A stretch of DNA of 64,000 nt from Thermoanaerobaculia bacterium (GCA_030431255.1 JAUIJL010000017.1:124001-188000); one strand, 5' to 3'; counted from the stretch's first letter, positions 18,060 to 27,423 are shown. Made by a program: numbers and translations. The notes: generated by a model not told the origin, from the sequence alone.

Positions 18060-18128
18060 ATGCCCATCTCCGCATCTCAGTTTCAGCAAAACGTCTACCG
18101 GTCTGTGGAGCGGAAGACTGTTGGTTAA
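18060..18128 (+). pseudogene. Relic of a Phd/YefM-type antitoxin
   Basis: A 22-codon frame starts at an ATG with an excellent AAGGAGGAAGTCC site. It begins MPISASQFQQNVYR, which closely matches the start of Phd/YefM-type antitoxins, then departs (SVERKTVG) and stops. The stop overlaps the start of the CHAT gene in another frame. I read it as an antitoxin gene cut by deletion, whose ribosome binding site may now serve as a leader or coupling element for CHAT translation. No toxin gene is visible nearby. Confidence 0.5.
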
Positions 18129-21100
18129 GTCTTTCGGAGTGCTGCTTCAGGGGGTATTGATCTTTGCTGCCTTGCCGGCCGCTCCAGCCGTTTGGAGCTT
18201 GGAAGATCAGCCTCCCTCCGCTCAATGCGCGGAGGCACTCGAAGACGGTCGCGCCGAGGAGGCGGAGTCGAGCTGTGGTCTTTGGGCGGAGCGGAGCCGG
18301 TCCGAGCATCGTCTCGATGAGCTGGCCCGTGCTCTCGACCATCGGGGGCAGGCCCTCAACCTCTTGGGTCGATTCGCCGAGGCGCGGTCCGCCTTGACGG
18401 AGGCGTTGGAGCTGAGAACCGGGTTGGGCGGGGTGAAAGATCGCGCTGAGACCCGCAATGAGCTCTGCCTGGCCCTGCAACGGTTGGGGGAGTGGCCCGA
18501 CGCCCTCGACTGCTATCGCCGCAGCCTGTCGGAAGCCCGTGAGCTCAAAGACCGTGCTCTCGAAGGTACGGTGCTCAACAACTTGGGGGGCATCCACGCC
18601 AATCTCGCCGAGCCGGTGGCGGCCCTGGGCTACTTTCGCCAGTCCTTGGAGCTGAAGTCGGCCGCGGGGGATCTGTCGGGGCAATCGATCGCCCTCCACA
18701 ATTTGGGATTCCTCCATCGCGGACTCGGAGAGCTGGAAGAGGCCTTGGTTCACTACCACCGGGCCTGGCTGGGTTTTGAGGAGCTGGGGGATATCTATTG
18801 GCAGGCTCGCACCCTCAACAATATGGGGCGAGCCCACCACCTTCTCGGGCACAGTGAACGGGCTGAAGCGTATTTCTTGCAGGCCTTGCCCCTGCGCCGC
18901 CAAGCGGGGGATCGGTCGGGTGAGACCACCACCCTACGCAACCTCGCTCGGGTTTACGGCGAGATGGACGCCGTGCCGAGGGCCATCGCATTCGCTCGCA
19001 AGGCCCTGGAATCGAGCATCGACCGGGGAGATCGTCGGGGTGAGGCCACCGCTCGCCAATTGTTGGGTCGGTTCGAGCTCCAGGCCGATGCGTGGCAGGT
19101 CGCCCGGCCGGAGCTGACTCGGGCGTTGAAGCTGCATCGAGAGATCGGTGATCGACGTCAGGAAGCCGAGGCCTTGGAGCTGCTGGCGCGTCTCGATCGA
19201 GGTGAGGGAGCCGCCGAGAAGGCGTCGGAGCTTGCGGCAGAAGCGCTGGAGCTGCACCGTCGAGTCTCGAATCCTTTGGGGGAGCTGAGCACCTTGACTC
19301 TCTTGGCTCGCCTTCGATCCGGAAGCGATCCGCAAATCGATCCGCAAGGTGAATCGCCCACGGCGTTGGAGCTTTTGGATCAGGCCTTGGAAGTGGCAGA
19401 AGACGCCCGGGAATCCTTGGGGGATCCGAGTCAGCGGGCTCGACTTTTGGCATCGCAACGGGAGATCTACGAGCTCTACACGCAGCTGCTCTTCAAGGCC
19501 CACCTCCGAGATCCGGAGCGGGGCTTTGCTCAGCGGGCATTCCAAATCAGCGAGCGCTCCCGATCGCGGTCCCTGCTCGACCTCTTGGATGCCCTGTCCC
19601 ACGAGCGACGGACCGCGAGCCGGGAGGATTTGGATCCCGCATTGAAGACACGTTTGCAGAATGCCCGTCGGGCAGTTGCGGCTAAATCCGAGCGACGGTT
19701 GCGGATCCTGGCCCGGGATCATTCGTCGGTCGAGGCGCGCTCGGCGGAGCGGGAGCTCTTCGCGGCGGTGTCCGAGCTCGAGGTGGCGCGGGCGGAAATC
19801 CGTCGACGCCATCCCATCCCGGAGCCCGTGGCGACCCGAGTGGCACAGGTCGAGCAGATCCAGAGCCTGCTGACGGACGACACCGTGTTGTTGGAATTCA
19901 TGGTGTCGGAGCCCCGCAGCCTGCTGTGGCGGATCACCTCGGAGTCTCTGGACGTCTATGAGCTGCCGGCCCAGGACGTGATCGAGCAGGAGGTGCGTGG
20001 ATTGCGCCGACAGCTGGCCAAGGTGGATTTGCGGACCGGGCAAACCCGAAAAGACGCGGCGATCGCCTTGGGCAAGATGGTCCTGGGGCCGGTGGCGTCG
20101 ACCCTGGGGGATCAGCGCCTGGCGATCATCGCCGACGGCCCTTTGCACTTCGTGCCCTTCGCGGCTTTGGGGGACCCGAGGTCGCGGGCCTATCGGCCGA
20201 TCCTAGAGCGTCACGAGGTGGTGTATCTGCCGTCGGCGTCGGTGTGGGTCGCCCGTCGATCGGCGGTGCCAGGCATTTCGACGACAGGCACATCGCGGGT
20301 GGTGCCAGGCACTTCGCAGCCGGTGCCAGGCACTTCGCAGCCGGTGCCAGGCACTTCGTCGGACAAGCTTCTGGCGATTTTGGCGGACCCTATTTTCCGG
20401 GCCGACGACGAGCGTCTCAGGCGCTCCAGCTCGGTGCCAGGCACTTCGCAGGCGGTGCCAGGCACTTCGCAGCCGGTGCCAGGCACTTCGTCAGAGGCGG
20501 TGCCAGGCACTTCGTCAGAGGCGGTGCCAGGCACTTCGCAGCCGGTGCCAGGCACTTCGTCGGACGTTTTTCGATCCGGTGTCGATGTCGGGTTGGCCGA
20601 CTTACCCCGGTTGGTGGAGAGCCGACGGGAAGCGGAGGCGATCGCCGCGCGGGTCGATCCGCGACGTCGATGGGTGGCCCTTGGGGCGGAGGCGAGTCGG
20701 GAGGCGGTTTTGGGGCCGGCGCTGAGGGATTATCGAATCCTTCACTTTGCCACCCATGGCGTGATCCCCACCGAGGCGCCGGAGCTGGGAGGTTTGGTGT
20801 TGTCCCAATTCGACGCCGACGGCCGTCCGATCAACGGCTTCCTGGGCCTGCGGGACGTCACTCACCTCGAGCTGGGCGCGGAGCTGGTGGTGCTTTCCGG
20901 CTGCCACACCGCATTGGGACCCCGAATCCGCGGCGAGGGATTGATGGGGCTCAGCCGCGGATTCATGGTCGCCGGCGTGCCGCGGGTGCTGGCCGGTTTG
21001 TGGCAAGTTCAAGATCGGGCGACCGCGGATTTGATGGATCACTTTTATCGCCTTCACCTCGGCGCCGGGCTATCGCCCGCGGCGGCGCTGAGGGCGGCCC

Positions 21101-21180
21101 AATTGGAGATCCATCGATCCCCGACCCGTAACGATCCGTTTTATTGGGCCGCCTTTGTGCTCACCGGCGACTGGCGCTGA
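18121..21180 (+). CDS. Exported TPR-CHAT protease-like protein 1
   Basis: A 1019-aa protein. Start TTG at 18121 is a judgement: it opens a signal peptide (MVKSFGVLLQGVLIFAALPA) and has GGAG 10 bases upstream; upstream frame is the antisense of tex. Residues about 30-420 are TPR repeats of the LGxxxxALxxYxxAL type. The CHAT caspase-like domain occupies the C-terminal 400 residues with His879 in HFATHGV and Cys928 in VVLSGCHTALG, so the catalytic pair is intact. Two blocks of VPGTS repeats interrupt the CHAT domain around residues 715-815. CHAT enzymes cleave partner proteins after binding through their TPRs. The signal peptide suggests periplasmic or surface action, unlike CRISPR-linked CHAT enzymes. 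Confidence 0.85.
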   Translation: MVKSFGVLLQGVLIFAALPAAPAVWSLEDQPPSAQCAEALEDGRAEEAESSCGLWAERSRSEHRLDELARALDHRGQALNLLGRFAEARSALTEALELRTGLGGVKDRAETRNELCLALQRLGEWPDALDCYRRSLSEARELKDRALEGTVLNNLGGIHANLAEPVAALGYFRQSLELKSAAGDLSGQSIALHNLGFLHRGLGELEEALVHYHRAWLGFEELGDIYWQARTLNNMGRAHHLLGHSERAEAYFLQALPLRRQAGDRSGETTTLRNLARVYGEMDAVPRAIAFARKALESSIDRGDRRGEATARQLLGRFELQADAWQVARPELTRALKLHREIGDRRQEAEALELLARLDRGEGAAEKASELAAEALELHRRVSNPLGELSTLTLLARLRSGSDPQIDPQGESPTALELLDQALEVAEDARESLGDPSQRARLLASQREIYELYTQLLFKAHLRDPERGFAQRAFQISERSRSRSLLDLLDALSHERRTASREDLDPALKTRLQNARRAVAAKSERRLRILARDHSSVEARSAERELFAAVSELEVARAEIRRRHPIPEPVATRVAQVEQIQSLLTDDTVLLEFMVSEPRSLLWRITSESLDVYELPAQDVIEQEVRGLRRQLAKVDLRTGQTRKDAAIALGKMVLGPVASTLGDQRLAIIADGPLHFVPFAALGDPRSRAYRPILERHEVVYLPSASVWVARRSAVPGISTTGTSRVVPGTSQPVPGTSQPVPGTSSDKLLAILADPIFRADDERLRRSSSVPGTSQAVPGTSQPVPGTSSEAVPGTSSEAVPGTSQPVPGTSSDVFRSGVDVGLADLPRLVESRREAEAIAARVDPRRRWVALGAEASREAVLGPALRDYRILHFATHGVIPTEAPELGGLVLSQFDADGRPINGFLGLRDVTHLELGAELVVLSGCHTALGPRIRGEGLMGLSRGFMVAGVPRVLAGLWQVQDRATADLMDHFYRLHLGAGLSPAAALRAAQLEIHRSPTRNDPFYWAAFVLTGDWR
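20264..20560 (+). repeat. In-frame palindromic repeat array inside CHAT gene (VPGTS)
   Basis: Nine exact copies of GTGCCAGGCACTT and two degenerate ones lie in two clusters. Units are 21 bases (VPGTSQP) or 24 bases (VPGTSSEA), always in the same frame. The clusters flank a conserved CHAT segment (LLAILADPIF). The core GTGCC-A-GGCAC is an inverted repeat. The sister CHAT gene lacks the array at the matching place. Confidence 0.9.
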
Positions 21181-21183
21181 CGA

Positions 21184-21645
21184 TCAGCCGTCCTCGCCGC
21201 CCCAAGCACCGTTGGCGGCTTTGGGATCCTCCCAAGGGCAGAGGGCTTTCGAGTGGACGGCTTCTGGTACAGCGGCGCTGCGCATGGCGAAAATGCGGTT
21301 TTGGGGTCGGACCGAGCCACTTTCCCCATCCCAAAAGGAGATGCTGCGGTGGACTCCGTCTCCGGTGCCTTCGAGGGTCCGGGTGCGCGGCACATAGCTG
21401 AGCTCGTGGCGTTTGACCGGCTTGCCGTCTTTTCCCACTTTCGAGTACAGGGTGTAAGTGCCGTCGCTTTGTTTCCGGATGACGGCGTAGTAGGTGCTTT
21501 CTTGGTGTCCGATATCGCCGGCGATGATCTCCCAATTTTCGCCGATGAATTCTTCGGGATTGAAATCGTCGATGGGATCGGCGGGATTGAAGACGCCGAT
21601 GGAATCGGCGGGAGTGAAGGGCGGATTTTTTGGCTCTGAGCTCAT
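21184..21645 (-). CDS. Small CHAT-neighbour protein A, unknown
   Basis: A 153-aa protein. The ATG at 21645 is preferred over an upstream in-frame start because of an AAGGAG site. No signal peptide is seen. Residues 1-35 are Pro/Asn/Asp-rich (ADSIGVFNPADPIDDFNPEEF), then a beta-rich core WEIIAGD..YYAVIRKQSDGTYTLYS, then a polar tail. It matches no family I know. Its stop is 3 bases from the stop of CHAT protein 1, convergent, and it diverges from CHAT protein 2. The core W-x-I-I-x-G ... K-x-x-x-G-x-Y-x-L resembles the start of protein B at 25266, so both might be partners or substrates of the CHAT proteins. Confidence 0.6.
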   Translation of the reverse strand: MSSEPKNPPFTPADSIGVFNPADPIDDFNPEEFIGENWEIIAGDIGHQESTYYAVIRKQSDGTYTLYSKVGKDGKPVKRHELSYVPRTRTLEGTGDGVHRSISFWDGESGSVRPQNRIFAMRSAAVPEAVHSKALCPWEDPKAANGAWGGEDG

Positions 21646-21846
21646 GGATGGTTCTCCTTGCAAGCGACGCTGGGCCGCGGTTCGACGTCTGAGTGAGGGG
21701 CTGGTGACCATTGTCCCAAGAAATCTTTGCGCTCGCTCTATTTGGTCAGGGGAAGTGTTAACGTTGAGCGGATTTGCACGCGGAGAGCGGTAGACCCTGA
21801 TAGTGGAGCGGTTGATGTGGCGATGTCGAGCTCTGGGGGAGTGGAT

Positions 21847-24800
21847 ATGAGATTCAGGATTTCGGTGCTGGATTTGGGGCTTGCTGCTTGTCTCTTATGG
21901 GCTGCACAGCCCGTCCGCGCAGTGGTGGGGGCTGAGACCGCCGTATCCGCTGAGCTCAAACCGGGCTCGACCGTGAGCGGTGTGCTCGGGCCGGACGAGA
22001 CCCACGCGTATGGGGTCGATCTACCGGTCGATAGGGTTTGGCGCCTGGACGTGGAAGCTGGTGACAATGCCGCTTCGATCCGCCTGCTCGCGGAGTCGTC
22101 CGATTCCCGGGATCCGGCTCCGCTTTGGACCGTGCGGACCCTTTACGGCTTGGGTTGGAACGAGACCTCGATCCTACCTATTGAGGTCAACGGGTCGCTG
22201 CGAGTGGTGATCGAAGCGGCCGAGGCGGGAGCCCCGGTGGGTCCCTACAGCCTTTCGGTGACGGCGGTGTCGACGGATTCCGAAGTGGATCGCCGGACGC
22301 TGTCTGCATGGCGTTTGGTCAGCCGGAGCGCCGATCAGCTGATTCGGGCGGAGGGGCAAGCGGTAGACCCAGAGGTCCGGGAGGAGCTTCTGGGGCGAGC
22401 CCAAGAAGGTTTCGAGCAAGCAGCCGAGCAGTGGCGCCGCCTCGGCAGGGCTCGGGAGGAGCTTCGGAGTCACATCTACTTGGCGAAGCTTTTCCAGACC
22501 GACGATCGGCCCGCGGACGCGGCCAAGGTGTTGGCGCAGGCTTTGCCGCTCGCCACGGACGCGGAGCTCGTGGCCTCGAGGGCCTTATTGCTCGATCGAA
22601 TCGGTTACGCCCATCTGCGTCAAGGGGATCTCGACAAGGCGCAGCGAGCCCTCGAAGGGGCCCGCGATTTATGGCGCGAGCTGGATCGTCAGTCGGGGGA
22701 GCTTTGGACCGGCACGACCCTGTGCTTGCTAGATCTGCGTCGCGGTCGATGGTCTGTGGCGCGCAGCTGCTACGAAACCCTTTTGCCGACGGCCCGCGCG
22801 GCCCGGCAGGATGGGCTGGTGGCCAAGCTCGAGACCAGTCTCGGCGGCGTTTACGCCAGGCTCGGCGAGCCCGAGCTCGCGATCGGCAGCTATCTCCGGG
22901 CTCAAACCCTAAGCGCGGAGCTGGGCAACTCGGAGGACGCGGCGAGGGTGCAAAACAACCTCGGCGCCTTCTACCGTGGGCTGGGTCGACCGGAGGAGGC
23001 GATCGAGCAGCTACAGCGGGCCCTGGAGCACTTCCGTGAGCAGGGCGACACCTATTGGCAGGGTCGTGCGCTCAACAATTTGGGCTATGCCTACCTGACC
23101 CTCGGCGACTTCCAACGTGCCCGTCCGTTTATTTCAGATGCTCTCCAACTAAGAAAAAGCTCCGGAGATCGGAGGGGTCAGGCGATCAGCCTGCGCAACC
23201 TCGGACGGGTCGCCGAGGGCCAAGGGAGCCCGTCGGAAGCGGTGGACTTTTTCACCAAGGCCCTCGAGCTGGCTGAGGATCTGGGAGATCACCGCGGTCT
23301 GGCTGCCGGCCATCTGCTCCTGGGTGGGGTGGAGATCCAGAGCACCGAAGAGGCCCGAGGGCACCTCGCGCAGGCTTTGGCGTTGAGACGACAGGTGGGA
23401 GATCGTCAGGGTGAGGCGGAGGTCTTGGTGGCGAAGGGTCGGGCGAGCCTGCGCTCCGGGGACGTGGGCGTCGCGCGGATCGATTTCCAGGAGGCTCTGG
23501 GTCTGTATTCGGATCTCCGAGATCCGGCGGGGCGGGTGGAAGCCCTCTACGGGCTCGCCAGGTCGGAGCGTCGTTTGGGTGAGCTCGAAGCCGCCCGGCG
23601 ACGATCGGAGGAAGCGATCTCCTTGGTGGAGACCCTGAGGGTTCAAATCGCCGATCCCTCGCGTCAGGCCGCTTTTTGGGCCGCCCGCCAAGGGATCTAC
23701 CAGACGTTGATCGATGTTTTGATGGATCTGCATCGGGCTGAGCCCACGGCGGGCCACGGCCAGGCCGCCCTGGAGGCCAACGAGCGATTCCGAGCCCGAA
23801 CGCTGCTGGATTTGTTGGAAGAGCCTGCCCTGGGCGGTGATCCGGATATCGAGCCGGATTTGCGGAAGCGGTGGCGGTCAGCGCGGCTGCGATTCGATGC
23901 CAAAGCGCGACGTCGTCTCGAGCTGCTGGGTCGAGGTGCCGAGGGGGCGGTAGCGAAAGCGGTGGAGTCGGAGCTGGCCCAAGCGCTCACGGAGCTCGAA
24001 AGCGCCCGTTCCGAGCTGCGACGGGCGAGCCCGCGCTTCGCCGCTCTCAGTGATCCACCGACCTTGAGCGCGACCGAGATCCAACTGCTGCTCGATGCCG
24101 ACACCGTGTTGCTCGAAATCGCCTTGGGGTCCGATCGGAGTGTGGTTTGGGTGGTGACCCAAGACGCGGTGACTACTTTTGAAGCCTCGCCGAGGCAAAG
24201 GCTGGAGACCTTGGCCCGTGGAGCTCATCAGGAGCTGACCCAGCTCGATCTCCGCAGCCGGACCAGCCGGCGCCGAGCCTCCGAAGAGCTGTCCCGCGAG
24301 CTGCTGGCGCCCGTGATCGGGCATCTGAGGGGTCGGCGTTTGGTGGTGGTGGCCGACGGAGCTCTTCATTACGTGCCCTTTGCCACCTTGCCCCTACCCG
24401 AAAAAGACGGCTCAGCCGTGATCGAGCGATTCGAGGTGGTGCATTTGCCGTCCGCCTCAGCCCTCGCCCGCATGCGACAGACGTCGGTCGGCAAAGGGCG
24501 AGTCGCCCGTGCCGACTCTGAGATCACCATCGTGGCGGACCCGATCTACCATCCGCGGGATCCTCGGTTGATTTCGCTCGTTGTGAACGGGGCTCAAAGC
24601 GAAACCCCAGCCTTCGGAGCCCGGGCGACCCCAACGGTTCTGGAGCTCGATCGTTTGCCCGAAAGCCGGGAGGAAGCCCAAGCCATCACCGATCTGGCGC
24701 CCCCTGGATCCGCCCGAGCTCTGATCGGATTCGAGGCTCGGCGCGATCGGCTGCTCGGAGGCGAGGCCGCGGAAAGCTCAATCCTCCATTTCGCCACCCA

Positions 24801-25224
24801 CGCGGTGGTCCATCCCGATGCCCCCGAGCTGTCCGGTCTGGCGCTCTCCCAATTCGATGATCGAGGTCGGCCTTTGGACGGCTTGCTGCGGCTTCACGAT
24901 CTGCTCGGGCTCCGGCTCGCCGCCGATTTGGTGGTGCTTTCGAGCTGCCGAAGCGCCCTCGGCCAGGAGGTACGCGGTGAGGGTTTCGTCGGGTTGGCCC
25001 GGGGTTTTCTCTATGCGGGTGTGCCGCGGGTCGTAGCCGGTCTGTGGCAGGTGCAAGACGGGGCGGCCAAACGGCTGATGACCTCCTTTTATCGTGGGTT
25101 GTTGGAGGAAGGTCAAACACCCTCGGCCGCCCTGAGACAGGCGCAGCTGGCGCTTCGGGAGCAGCCTGGATTTGAGGATCCCTTCTTCTGGGGGCCCTTT
25201 GTGTTCCAAGGGGATTGGCGCTGA
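21847..25224 (+). CDS. Exported TPR-CHAT protease-like protein 2
   Basis: An 1125-aa protein. The ATG at 21847 has a GGGGAG site and opens a signal peptide (FRISVLDLGLAACLLWAAQP). Residues about 30-145 form a beta-sandwich resembling a pre-peptidase C-terminal (PPC) domain (PGSTVSGVLGPDETHAYGVDL, GPYSLSVTAV). TPR repeats follow (about 170-600), then a helical linker and the CHAT domain with His985 in HFATHAVV and Cys1034 in VVLSSCRSALG. It is a paralog of CHAT protein 1 but adds the PPC-like domain and lacks the VPGTS array. Protein B follows 41 bases downstream, likely in the same transcript. Confidence 0.88.
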   Translation: MRFRISVLDLGLAACLLWAAQPVRAVVGAETAVSAELKPGSTVSGVLGPDETHAYGVDLPVDRVWRLDVEAGDNAASIRLLAESSDSRDPAPLWTVRTLYGLGWNETSILPIEVNGSLRVVIEAAEAGAPVGPYSLSVTAVSTDSEVDRRTLSAWRLVSRSADQLIRAEGQAVDPEVREELLGRAQEGFEQAAEQWRRLGRAREELRSHIYLAKLFQTDDRPADAAKVLAQALPLATDAELVASRALLLDRIGYAHLRQGDLDKAQRALEGARDLWRELDRQSGELWTGTTLCLLDLRRGRWSVARSCYETLLPTARAARQDGLVAKLETSLGGVYARLGEPELAIGSYLRAQTLSAELGNSEDAARVQNNLGAFYRGLGRPEEAIEQLQRALEHFREQGDTYWQGRALNNLGYAYLTLGDFQRARPFISDALQLRKSSGDRRGQAISLRNLGRVAEGQGSPSEAVDFFTKALELAEDLGDHRGLAAGHLLLGGVEIQSTEEARGHLAQALALRRQVGDRQGEAEVLVAKGRASLRSGDVGVARIDFQEALGLYSDLRDPAGRVEALYGLARSERRLGELEAARRRSEEAISLVETLRVQIADPSRQAAFWAARQGIYQTLIDVLMDLHRAEPTAGHGQAALEANERFRARTLLDLLEEPALGGDPDIEPDLRKRWRSARLRFDAKARRRLELLGRGAEGAVAKAVESELAQALTELESARSELRRASPRFAALSDPPTLSATEIQLLLDADTVLLEIALGSDRSVVWVVTQDAVTTFEASPRQRLETLARGAHQELTQLDLRSRTSRRRASEELSRELLAPVIGHLRGRRLVVVADGALHYVPFATLPLPEKDGSAVIERFEVVHLPSASALARMRQTSVGKGRVARADSEITIVADPIYHPRDPRLISLVVNGAQSETPAFGARATPTVLELDRLPESREEAQAITDLAPPGSARALIGFEARRDRLLGGEAAESSILHFATHAVVHPDAPELSGLALSQFDDRGRPLDGLLRLHDLLGLRLAADLVVLSSCRSALGQEVRGEGFVGLARGFLYAGVPRVVAGLWQVQDGAAKRLMTSFYRGLLEEGQTPSAALRQAQLALREQPGFEDPFFWGPFVFQGDWR

Positions 25225-25265
25225 CCCGGGTAGAGCAATCATGCATCCAACCCAAGGAGAACAGT

Positions 25266-26027
25266 ATGTCGTGCAAAACGGGAGATTTCGAAGGCATTTG
25301 GAAAGTCGTGGTGGGCTCGAGAGAAGGTGCCACTTTGGAAGTGGTCAAGAACGGGCAGGGTTACGAGCTACGGGAAGGGCAGAATGTGCTCTTTAACCTG
25401 GAAGTGGATACGATCGCTCTGACCCTTGAGAGCCCGCTTCCCTCGACTTCCATCACCGCTTGTTTATCCCTTTGGCAAGATTGCCAGTACCTCTTCGGCA
25501 TGGAGCTGGGGCGAGGCTCGTTCCAGCTGTGGGGCGCTGAGCGTTCTTCCGGAGGCTCTGCGATGGACGTTCCACGAAATCCGAGCCGGCCGAGCTGGCG
25601 GGAGTCGGAGCTTTGGACGGTGCAGGCCACCTCCCTGGATCAGATAGCCGATCCACCGGTTGAGGTCGGCGACTTGCTCCGGATTGAGCGGCAAGCGGGC
25701 TCGTTCGAGATCTTCAAGGAACCCGAGACCGAGCCTTTCGACACCTTGCAAGAGAGTGATTCGAATCGCACCTTGGACGGCCAGATTCGGTCGATCGCCC
25801 AATGGCGGAACGGCCCTGGGGGCCAGAGCTACCTATTTTCCATGTTGGTGGTTCCGGATTCCGTCATGGAGCGGATTCGAGATCAGGGTGCCGCCAGTGA
25901 TCCCGACGCGGTGAGGCGAATTCTCTCCAGCTCCGGGCTGGGCCTGATCCCCTTCGAGATCGACCTGCTGGCCCGCCACATCGTCGACGGCTCCGAGGTG
26001 GGGGTTTGGGGGGCGGACGAAGGCTAG
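25266..26027 (+). CDS. CHAT-neighbour protein B, unknown
   Basis: A 253-aa protein. The ATG at 25266 is chosen for its AAGGAG site 7 bases upstream. No signal peptide. The N-terminal part has beta-strand character (FEGIWKVVVGSREGATLEVVK, GQGYELREG); the middle is Pro/Ser-rich (VPRNPSRPSWRESELW); the C-terminal part has RSIAQWRNGPGGQSYLFSMLV and a helical end. I do not recognise the family. It is in operon order with CHAT protein 2. The W-K-V-V-V-G ... K-N-G-Q-G-Y-E-L pattern is similar to protein A. It is a candidate substrate or regulator of the CHAT protein; that is inference from position. Confidence 0.65.
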   Translation: MSCKTGDFEGIWKVVVGSREGATLEVVKNGQGYELREGQNVLFNLEVDTIALTLESPLPSTSITACLSLWQDCQYLFGMELGRGSFQLWGAERSSGGSAMDVPRNPSRPSWRESELWTVQATSLDQIADPPVEVGDLLRIERQAGSFEIFKEPETEPFDTLQESDSNRTLDGQIRSIAQWRNGPGGQSYLFSMLVVPDSVMERIRDQGAASDPDAVRRILSSSGLGLIPFEIDLLARHIVDGSEVGVWGADEG

Positions 26028-26088
26028 GCGGCTCCCGGACCGTCGGGCACGGCCCGGGGGCTTTGAAGCCGACGATGGCTCGATGGGC

Positions 26089-27369
26089 TCAGAATGCCGT
26101 CTTGCCGCCGGGGCAAAATGTGATCGTGTAGTCCATGCTGTTGGGCCTGCGGATGGACGGCTCTGCCGTTTCACAGGTGAAGGTGCTGGTGGCGTCGTCG
26201 TAGGGGAAGGTGTATGCGGTCGGGCAGGTGTCTTTCAGGATTTGCGACCAAGGCTCCGCGAGCGATGTCCATGCTTGATTGGAATCGAAGCATTTGAAGC
26301 CCGGGGCGACCGGTACGGCTCTGCCGTCGACCTTCCACTCTGGGCAGCCACAACACGTGGGGTCGGCTTGGGTGCGCTGGTAGCAAGAATTCTCGTTCTC
26401 GCCGTCGCAGAGGTAGAGATTGCCCTGAATGCCTTGTCCGGGAACCGCTTGGGCACAGTCGAGCGGCGCGCCGAATTGCTGGCTGGTGTGTCCGCACAGC
26501 TCGTTGGCGGTCCACCAAGCGATTTGCCGACCGCAAACCTCGCTGACGTCTTCGGTCCCGATATCGAGCTGCCGTCCGCAGACCTCACCTTGCGGGCAAC
26601 CGTCGCTGCAGTCCAGATCGGAGCCCGCAAGCACCGTGGTCAGCAGCTTGGACTGATCACCAAAGCCCGGCACTGTGGGATCCAAAGACCAGGAGCAACC
26701 GAGCAGCCCGGTTTCGGAATCGTCCACCGCGCCCGCTTCCTGGCAGAAATAGGGGTCGTCGGCGTCGCGCACCCGGGTGGTCGGTGCCATGGAAACGGGA
26801 ATGTTGATGCCGTCGATAATCGAAATATCGTAGAAGTCGCGGGATGTGAATCCCAGGGTAAATTCCGCCAGGGTCACCGGACCCACCGGACCGACACCGT
26901 TGGGGCACGGCTCTACGAAGCTCTCTCCCCCGCGGGAAACGGGGCATAGGGCGGTTTCACAATGCTCACCGTCGCGGTCGCAGCCGGTGCTTGCGTACAC
27001 ATTGCCGCTCCACTTGAAAAGACTGCCGGGTGCGGTTTCTATGGGGGGATTCATGAGCCCCACACCGACCGCTCCGCCCGGTGGAATCACCCGGGGACCC
27101 GGGGGGAAGTCCCAAAAACAACCGACGGCTTCCTCGTTTTGTACCAGACACGAGGTGCCCTCGGGGCAGTTATTCGAAGGACCGCAGTCGCCGACCCGTC
27201 CGCCCGTCACGCCCAGGCGAAGGGTTTGCCCTGGGCATTCGTTCACGAAAGTGAGCTTGCGATCGCCGTTGTCGACGTTGTGGGTTTGGGTGAGCTCTTT
27301 GGCGTTCAGATCGCCGCACAGTGACAAAAGCAAGGAAAACAAAACTAGGGCTAAACATTGAATTCTCAT
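26089..27369 (-). CDS. Secreted thaumatin-like protein
   Basis: A 426-aa protein. The ATG at 27369 opens a signal peptide (RIQCLALVLFSLLLSLCGD). The mature part is a thaumatin-family fold: LTFVNECPGQTLRLGV, DFYDISIIDGINIPVSM (the classic thaumatin block) and the C-terminal CPTAYTFPYDDATSTFTC. About 25 cysteines suggest many disulfides; an insertion of about 150 residues between the two blocks (CSDGCPQGEVCGRQ, GHTSQQFGAPLDC) makes it longer than plant thaumatins. Thaumatin-like proteins in plants and fungi bind glucans; a bacterial one could act on fungi or on carbohydrate. It lies downstream of the RhiA-like gene on the same strand. Confidence 0.82.
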   Translation of the reverse strand: MRIQCLALVLFSLLLSLCGDLNAKELTQTHNVDNGDRKLTFVNECPGQTLRLGVTGGRVGDCGPSNNCPEGTSCLVQNEEAVGCFWDFPPGPRVIPPGGAVGVGLMNPPIETAPGSLFKWSGNVYASTGCDRDGEHCETALCPVSRGGESFVEPCPNGVGPVGPVTLAEFTLGFTSRDFYDISIIDGINIPVSMAPTTRVRDADDPYFCQEAGAVDDSETGLLGCSWSLDPTVPGFGDQSKLLTTVLAGSDLDCSDGCPQGEVCGRQLDIGTEDVSEVCGRQIAWWTANELCGHTSQQFGAPLDCAQAVPGQGIQGNLYLCDGENENSCYQRTQADPTCCGCPEWKVDGRAVPVAPGFKCFDSNQAWTSLAEPWSQILKDTCPTAYTFPYDDATSTFTCETAEPSIRRPNSMDYTITFCPGGKTAF

Positions 27370-27423
27370 GGTGTTTCCCAATGACTGAAGGATTATCTGA
27401 ATTTGATAAAACGTTGAAGATCG

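Noticed and set aside
16699-18120. Long N-terminal extension of CHAT protein 1
   Set aside because: This part is antisense to tex and has low-complexity text; the signal peptide begins at about 18121.
20264-20560. Regular repeats that look like a CRISPR array
   Set aside because: Units are 21-24 bases with no variable spacers, lie inside one continuous coding frame, and no cas genes are near. They are coding repeats (VPGTS).
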